A stretch of 64,000 nt of DNA from Leuctra nigra (lineage: Eukaryota > Arthropoda > Insecta > Plecoptera > Leuctridae): the NCBI GenBank assembly GCA_934045905.1, contig OW203765.1:27995997-28059996 (forward strand), in the 5' to 3' direction. A program made the position numbers and the translations under genes. Positions within the stretch are counted from its first letter, which is position 1; each line of letters begins with the position of its first letter. Under the pieces are notes generated by a model that had not been told where the DNA came from, ran no database searches, and was given only the letters and a program-made list of their open reading frames with translations. This document shows positions 58,255 through 64,000 of the stretch, piece after piece.

Positions 58255-61200
58255 CTACAACATCTTGGCTGTGTTGCTGTTGATCCAGTCGATGACCTCT
58301 TGACCCGAGGTGGCCACCCACTGGATGTTGTCGCCTACGATACTGATCGCTCGCTCCACGTTAGCCGCTGCAGTTCCAAGGTCAGCGCCATTTGTGTCCA
58401 GGAACAATTGCATCTGAACAAATCAACATTTAGCCATCAGTGTAATAGCCAATCTATTTACAAGAGCATGTTTTACAAACTATAAGAAACTTATTGAATA
58501 AAGTCTAATTTTATGAAGATTATAAATGGTGGCATAAGGTGGGACAATTAAAATTTAATTTAGTTAATCTTTGTTTTAACACATTTCAAGGGACTGTTAC
58601 CTAATTAAAAATTAATTTAGGTATTTCACAAATAATTTTGTATTGTCCCGCCATATGCCACCATTTGTAATTTCCATAAAATTAAACATATATTTATAAA
58701 TTAGCAATACATTCGTGCTATGATATTACCATTCTTTTGGGTTGCTTCAAAGTATTTCTGAGGGAGGTGCCATGATTTCTTTGAAGATATTGAACTTTGT
58801 TTCTCGATAAATAATCTTAATCTATAGACTAGGAAAACGCTCAGTGTAACGCGTTGATGAGCGAGCACGGGTACGTGCAAATTCTCGAACCGGAAATGCG
58901 TACACAACGCACAGAAAACATATACATCCATATGGAATTGATTATGATATCAACTTAAAAGTGTATGCTTTTCATCGAAACTTTAAAATAGCATCTCAGC
59001 ACCTGGTTCATAAAGCAAATCAGAATCAATTTTCAATTGGCACTGGAAAACATTCATTTCGATACTTCATTACTGACATATATTAAAAATGTAAATAACT
59101 TCATACGTTCTTAACTGATTGGGATGAAATTTTGTAAAATAAGAGACAATATTGGTCTTAATGATCATGCAAAATATGAGTTTGATCAGAATTATCGAAG
59201 ACCGTTTTCATTTTTCAGCCTATCAGGAGATATTTATTTAAATTTTAACCAATGAATCTGAGTAACGCGTTGATGAGCGAGCACGGATACGCGCAACACC
59301 TCGAACCGAAATTCTGTCTATCGAAAATGTCATTAAAAGCCAATAATTCTAAAATTTCGCCACAGATTTGTATAGAAATCTCAAAACATTCCTAAAATAT
59401 TGGTCCAAATAACCATGCAAAGCTTTAAGTTGATCAATTGAACCTTTATGATTGAACTGTTCCGTGTTAATTTTCAAAAATCACAGGATCTCCTTCAAAA
59501 AATATACCTGAGACCACTCATATGATATAAGTGTGTCTACACAATATCAGATCGACTGTTGAACGGTCATTATCAGTTTCATTTGCGTTTGAAAGTTTCT
59601 GCTCTAACTACCTTGCCTTGAACTGAAGAGTCGAAGTCGCCGTGAATTTGACAGCCGTAACACGCTAATAGTCCGTAAAATGTCAATAACGTTTGGATTT
59701 AAACACAGATTAGTATGAAAATTGTCAAAAATGCAGATAATGTTGGACCCAACCATCATGCGAAGTTATAAGTTGATCGTTCAATCGGTTATAGTTTAAA
59801 TTTCTAAAAACACAGGAAAGATGGTTTTAAATTTTAACCAATGGGAGGATTTGGCTGAAACTTTGTTTGATTGGGTACAATGTTGGGGGTAATGACTTGT
59901 CAAAATTTCAATTTGATCAAAACAACCAATCGAAAGTTAATTTTTTTTAAATTTGAACCAATCAATGGATTTCAAAAAAATTAGGGTCTGCAACAATCAG
60001 AAATGTTACGTACATGTGTGCAAAATTTCAGCTCGATCGAAGAAAAACTCTGACCTGTATATCGTCAGTAACAGAAAAAAAAAAAAACAAACAAAAAAAA
60101 AAACAGAGGTCCGTGCCAAAAGAGCCAAATGGAGACGCTCGCTTCGCTCGCTCAATAATAGAACTGATTGCGTTATTGCATTTACCTTGTCTGCTTGGTC
60201 TTGCCTGTTGCTTCTGTTAGCAATATTGACCATGAGATTTCCCACAGTGTTCATTGACCCGTAGCTGAAAATAACAAATCAAGAGATAATTCATTATAAG
60301 AGAGTTTTCCCGTTTGTCTGAATTTTACACAAAATGACTGAGCTAACGCAGTCAATAATATTTAAAGTTCAGTACTAGCTTCTCTGTAAGCAAACAATTA
60401 AAATAATTGATGCTTATTTGAATAACGATTTCGGTTTAGGTCCACTGTTTAATGGGTATATGGAGACCCCAATTAATAAAATAAAAAAGACGATTAATAC
60501 CGGGTGGCGCAAAAAAAATCACTCTGAGAGGTCACTATATCGAAACTATTATAGATAGGATTCTGAAATTTGTACACATATTAGAAAACATACACAAATT
60601 TAATAGGTGCAAGTTTCAAATACATTGCTATTGTAGGAACAAAGTTACAGCTGTTTAAATTTGGCTGTCAAAAAATTGATTATACCGAGCTCAAATAGCG
60701 CGCGTCCAGAAAATTTCCAATGGCCGGGACGCTGTTTCTTCAAAACTACGTACGAGATCAAGCTAAAAATTTCAAATTATATTGAAAATAGATTAGGATC
60801 GATTGTGTCAAAAATTTCAATCAATTTGAACTAATGAAACGAAATTGATGGAATCTTGAAATTGAGCTTGAAAACAGAATAGTGAGAAAAATGCACTTTC
60901 ATAAAGTGTGTAATAAAAGTTTAGAAATAATTTACATTTCTGATTTTACGCTTAAATTCAAGATTCAATCAATATTGTTCCATTCAGTCAAATTGATCGA
61001 AATTTTTACACAATCGATCATAATCTATTTTCAGTATAATTTGAAATTTTCAGCTTGATCTCGTACGTAATTTTGAAGAAACAGCGCCCCGGATATTGGA
61101 AGTTTTCTGGACGCGCGCTTTTTGAGCTCGGTATAATCAATTTTTTGACAACCAAATTTTAACGGCTGTAACTTTTCCCCTACAATAGTAATGTTTTTGA

Positions 61201-61615
61201 AACTTGCACCTATTAAATTGTGGTATGTTTTCTAATATATGTACAAATTTCAGAATCCTATCTATCATAGTTTCGATATAGTGACCTCTCAATCAGGGTG
61301 ATTTTTTTGCGCCACCCGGCATATTACTTCTGTTTTGACAGAAACGTGGGAGATGTCGAGTACGAAGTGGCTTTCTGGTAGAAAAAGACGAGGGCGACCA
61401 TAGAGGATTGGACGGACAGAAAGAGGTGGCGTCTGGAGTGCGGGAAACGACCCGATAATATTGTTACTTACTAAGTAGCAATCTCCTGGAAGTTAGCAAT
61501 GACGAAGTCCAGAGCTGTGTCCAGACCACCAGGATTGTTGTAAACCGAAGCGAAGACGGAGGTTGAGTCTTGTCGGCGGATGCTGGATCCTTCGGTGATG
61601 GCGAGTGTCATGTAA
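58255..61615 (-). CDS. second aminopeptidase N, last three exons only (tandem copy)
   Basis: Three minus-strand exons match the last three exons of the aminopeptidase N at 44172-55553 in length, phase and splice sites: 61615-61472, 60264-60186 and 58413-58255. Protein differences are few: A to S, S to T, I to T, and the end INSNTAKML instead of INNNTVKN. Introns are much longer than in the first copy through insertion of a 1,327-bp Helitron-like element (58829-60155) and a TA-flanked fold-back (60500-61319). No exon for the preceding segment ([12 protein letters not shown] in copy 1) appears up to 64000; in copy 1 that intron is only 142 bp. Either the intron has expanded past the window with a minisatellite, or this is a truncated duplicate. 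Intact splice sites and stop favour a gene under constraint. Confidence 0.8.
58523..58667. repeat. ATGGTGGCATATGG hairpin MITE, copy in the second aminopeptidase N
   Basis: AAATGGTGGCATAAGGTGGG and CCCGCCATATGCCACCATTT ends. Positional orthologue of the element at 44433-44588. Confidence 0.68.
58829..60155 (-). mobile_element. Helitron-like element, family Y, copy 3
   Basis: Same ends and internal structure as the copy at 39471-40794, differing by scattered substitutions and a few bases. Ends 31 bp from the donor site of the exon 60264-60186 of the second aminopeptidase N. The very high similarity implies a recent burst. Confidence 0.82.
60500..61319. mobile_element. TA-flanked long fold-back element, copy 2
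   Basis: Starts with CCGGGTGGCGC after TA and ends with GCGCCACCCGG; the right flank has CATA instead of TA. The two arms are near-perfect inverse copies. It sits in an intron of the second aminopeptidase N, between the exons ending at 60264 and 61472. Confidence 0.78.
61335..61465 (+). pseudogene. truncated RTE-like LINE remnant in the second aminopeptidase N
   Basis: GACGAGGGCGACCATAGAGG and GACAGAAAGAGGTGGCGTCT align with the remnant at 45235-45620, with an internal deletion. Same position next to the orthologous exon. Confidence 0.68.
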
Positions 61616-61928
61616 CTTGGGGAAGAGAATTATATGAATATGAATGCATATTTTGATTGAAGTGGCGTGTCATATTCTTAGGTGAATTCATGATCTGCAT
61701 CTTCATTAATGCTCTTTGATCTTATCGTTAAACTAGGCACCAATCTTCTTACTCTCTAATACTTCTGACAATAAACATTGTTAAGTAACATTTTATTGAC
61801 AAATTTTTGCCAAAATTAAGTCAGTAATCTGAAATTACATGCATCAACAAATTGTACCGAATTACCTAAATTTTGAATGAATTCTTTTTTCAATTATTTT
61901 GAAGTACCGATTGGCGGGAAGACGTTAA

Positions 61929-62034
61929 CTGGACTAAATTTAGACTAGTCTAAATTTAGACTAGTCTAAAATTAGTCCAGTTTTCAGTTCAATTTAGACT
62001 AGTCTAAAATTAGACTAGTCTAAAAAACAAGTCA
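61929..62034. repeat. palindromic TTTAGACTAGTCTAAA cluster
   Basis: Four copies of TTAGACTAGTCTAA-type palindromes, the first two enclosed in a larger palindrome CTGGACTAA...TTAGTCCAG. Directly precedes the minisatellite, whose unit core is TTTAGACCAGTTT. Confidence 0.8.
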
Positions 62035-62069
62035 TGCAGATATGATTTTGGACATAGCTGTACAAGGAG

Positions 62070-63652
62070 GAGCTTAGACCAGTCACTCTTTGGGCGAGTT
62101 TTTAGGCGAGTTTTTATCACGGAATACAAGATCTAGGCCAGGTTATGTCACCCAATCAAAAGTTTAGACCAGTTTTTAATCACAAATATCAGCTTTTAGA
62201 CCAGTTTATATCGCAAAATAGAAAATTTAGGCGAGTTTTTTTTTACCAAATCAAAATTTTAGACCAGTTTTAAAACACAGAAATCAACTTTTAGACCAGT
62301 TTATATCGCAAAATAGAACATTTAGGCGAGTTTTTTTCACCCAAACAAAAGTTTAGACCAGTTTTTAATCACAAAATTCACTTTTAGACAAGTTTTTAAT
62401 CACAAAATTCACTTTTAGACCAGTTTCTATATCAAAATAGCAAATTTAGGCGAGTTTTTTTTACCAAATCAAAAGCTTAGACCAGTTTTTAAACACAAAA
62501 ATACGCTTTTAGACCAGTTTGTATCGCAAAATAGAAAATTTAGGCGAGTTTTTTTTAACCAAATCAAAATTTTAGACCAGTTTTAAAACACAGAAATCAA
62601 CTTTTAGACCAGTTTATATCGCAAAATAGAACATTTAGGCGAGTTTTTTTCACCCAAACAAAAGTTTAGACCAGTTTTTAATCACAAAATTCACTTTTAG
62701 ACAAGTTTTTAATCACAAAATTCACTTTTAGACCAGTTTCTATATCAAAATAGCAAATTTAGGCGAGTTTTTTTTACCAAATCAAAAGCTTAGACCAGTT
62801 TTTAAACACAAAAATACGCTTTTAGACCAGTTTGTATCGCAAAATAGAAAATTTAGGCGAGTTTTTTTCACCCAAACAAAAGTTTAGACCCGTTTTTAAT
62901 CACAAAAATCAGCTTTTAGACCAGTTTATATCGCAAAAAAAAAATTTAGGCGAGTTTATTTTACCAAATCAAAAGTTTAGACCAGTTTTAAAACACAGAA
63001 ATACACTTTGAGACCAGATTATATCGCAAAATAGAAAATTTAGGCGAGTTTTTTTTTACCAAATCAAAATTTTAGACCAGTTTTAAAACACAGAAATCAA
63101 CTTTTAGACCAGTTTATATCGCAAAATAGAAAATTTAGGCGAGTTTTTTTCACCCAAACAAAAGTTTAGACCAGTTTTTAATCACAAAAATCAGCTTTTA
63201 GACCAGTTTATATCGCAAAATAGAAAATTTAGGCGAGTTTATTTTACCAAATCAAAAGCTTAGACCAGTTTTAAAACACAGAAATACGCTTTTAGACCAG
63301 TTTGTATCGCAAAATAGAAAATTTAGGCGAGTTTTTTTCACCCAAACAAAAGTTTAGACAAGTTTTTAATCACAAAAATCAGCTTTTAGACCAGTTTATA
63401 TCGCAAAATAGAAAATTTAGGCGAGTTTATTTTACCAAATCAAAAGTTTAGACCAGTTTTAAAACACAGAAATACACTTTTAGACCAGATTATATCGCAA
63501 AATAGAAAATTTAGGCGAGTTTTTTTCACCCTAACAAAAGTTTAGACCAGTTTTTAATCACAAAAATTAGCTTTTAGACCAGTTTATATCGCAAAATAGA
63601 ACATTTAGGCGAGTTTTTTTTTACCAAATCAAAAGTTTAGACCAGTTTTAAA
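62070..63652. repeat. 31-bp minisatellite with 94-bp and 312-bp higher-order repeats
   Basis: Monomers of 31-32 bp start TTTAGGCGAGTTTTTTT, TTTAGACCAGTTTTTAATC or TTTTAGACCAGTTTATATC. Three different monomers form a 94-bp unit; TTAGGCGAG recurs at about 62226, 62321, 62445, 62539, 62632, 62757, 62851, 62946, then every 94-95 bp to 63604. Two units have a fourth monomer (124 bp). The block 62226-62538 is repeated almost exactly at 62539-62850. Lies upstream of the second aminopeptidase N's visible exons. Confidence 0.9.
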
Positions 63653-63654
63653 AT

Positions 63655-63934
63655 ACATGAGTGAGTTTGATCAGAATAATCGAAGACCGTTTACATTTTT
63701 CAGCCTATCAGGAGATGTTTATTTAAAATTAAACCAATAAATGGATTTCAAAAAAATTAGGGTCTGCAAAAAGAGAAGGTTGGTTTTACATGTGTGCAAA
63801 ATTTCAGATCGATAGGTGAAACGGTGCGACCTGTGTATCGGCTATTAGCAGAAAAAACAAAAACAAATACAAAAACAAAACAGAGGTCCGTGCCAAAAGA
63901 GCTAAAAGGAGACGCTCGCTTCGCTCGCTCAAAA
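63655..63934 (-). mobile_element. family Y fragment abutting the minisatellite
   Basis: GAGGTCCGTGCCAAAAGAGC and GACGCTCGCTTCGCTCGCTC at the right side mark the minus-strand 5' end. The left side stops in TGAGTTTGATCAGAAT exactly where the minisatellite ends. Confidence 0.65.
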
Positions 63935-64000
63935 ATTCTAATCGTATCCTTTTTTTCTTCCAAGATGGCGGTTTTCGGTATTTTTGTTTTCTTATTTTCA

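Noticed and set aside
62070..63652. Regular 31-bp periodicity reminiscent of a CRISPR array
   Set aside because: There are no unique spacers; the whole array is repeat, and the genome is eukaryotic. It is a minisatellite.

Overview
This is a 64-kb piece of an AT-rich, intron-rich animal nuclear genome, almost certainly an insect. The evidence is GT-AG introns interrupting every gene, TATA plus initiator promoters of the arthropod type, a transporter resembling the insect nutrient amino acid branch of SLC6, and secreted gut-type peptidases. The density of short DNA transposons, fold-back elements and Helitron-like repeats would suit a hemipteran such as a planthopper or leafhopper, but that placement is inference.

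Genes. (1) 4281-21328, minus: a sodium-coupled amino acid transporter (SLC6/NAT family). Twelve exons splice in frame to about 662 residues; only the extreme 5' end is missing. (2) 36184-42517, plus: a nine-exon M14 carboxypeptidase of 409 residues with signal peptide, propeptide and TATA promoter. Two hallmark active-site residues are replaced, so it looks like a pseudoenzyme. (3) 44172-56068, minus: a complete M1 aminopeptidase N, one noncoding plus 14 coding exons, 928 residues, catalytic motifs intact. (4) 58255-61615, minus: the last three exons of a second, about 96% similar aminopeptidase N in head-to-tail tandem. The rest lies beyond the window or is missing. The set suggests a protein-digestion and amino-acid-uptake neighbourhood: two peptidase types and a transporter for their products.

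Repeats fill nearly everything else. A TTAA-flanked element occurs twice (6175-10765 and 25132-32818). Each copy carries insertions the other lacks, so each supplies pre-insertion sites for the other. This defines a 5,494-bp hAT-like element exactly (8-bp target duplication, palindromic subterminal repeats) and two families that insert between A and T without target duplication, as Helitrons do. The second copy is the middle of a five-level nest: LINE in a tandem fold-back, in the hAT-like element, in the TTAA element, in a Helitron-like element (about 25063-33982). Other repeats include a tRNA-derived SINE with a 17-bp target duplication, many small hairpin MITEs, and a 31-bp minisatellite with 94-bp and 312-bp higher-order periods (62070-63652).

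Layout: 1-4280 downstream flank of the transporter; 4281-21328 transporter with repeat-laden introns; 21329-36120 intergenic, mostly nested transposons; 36121-42563 carboxypeptidase; 42564-44089 intergenic (convergent 3' ends); 44090-56099 aminopeptidase N; 56100-58254 intergenic; 58255-64000 3' part of the second aminopeptidase N with minisatellite.
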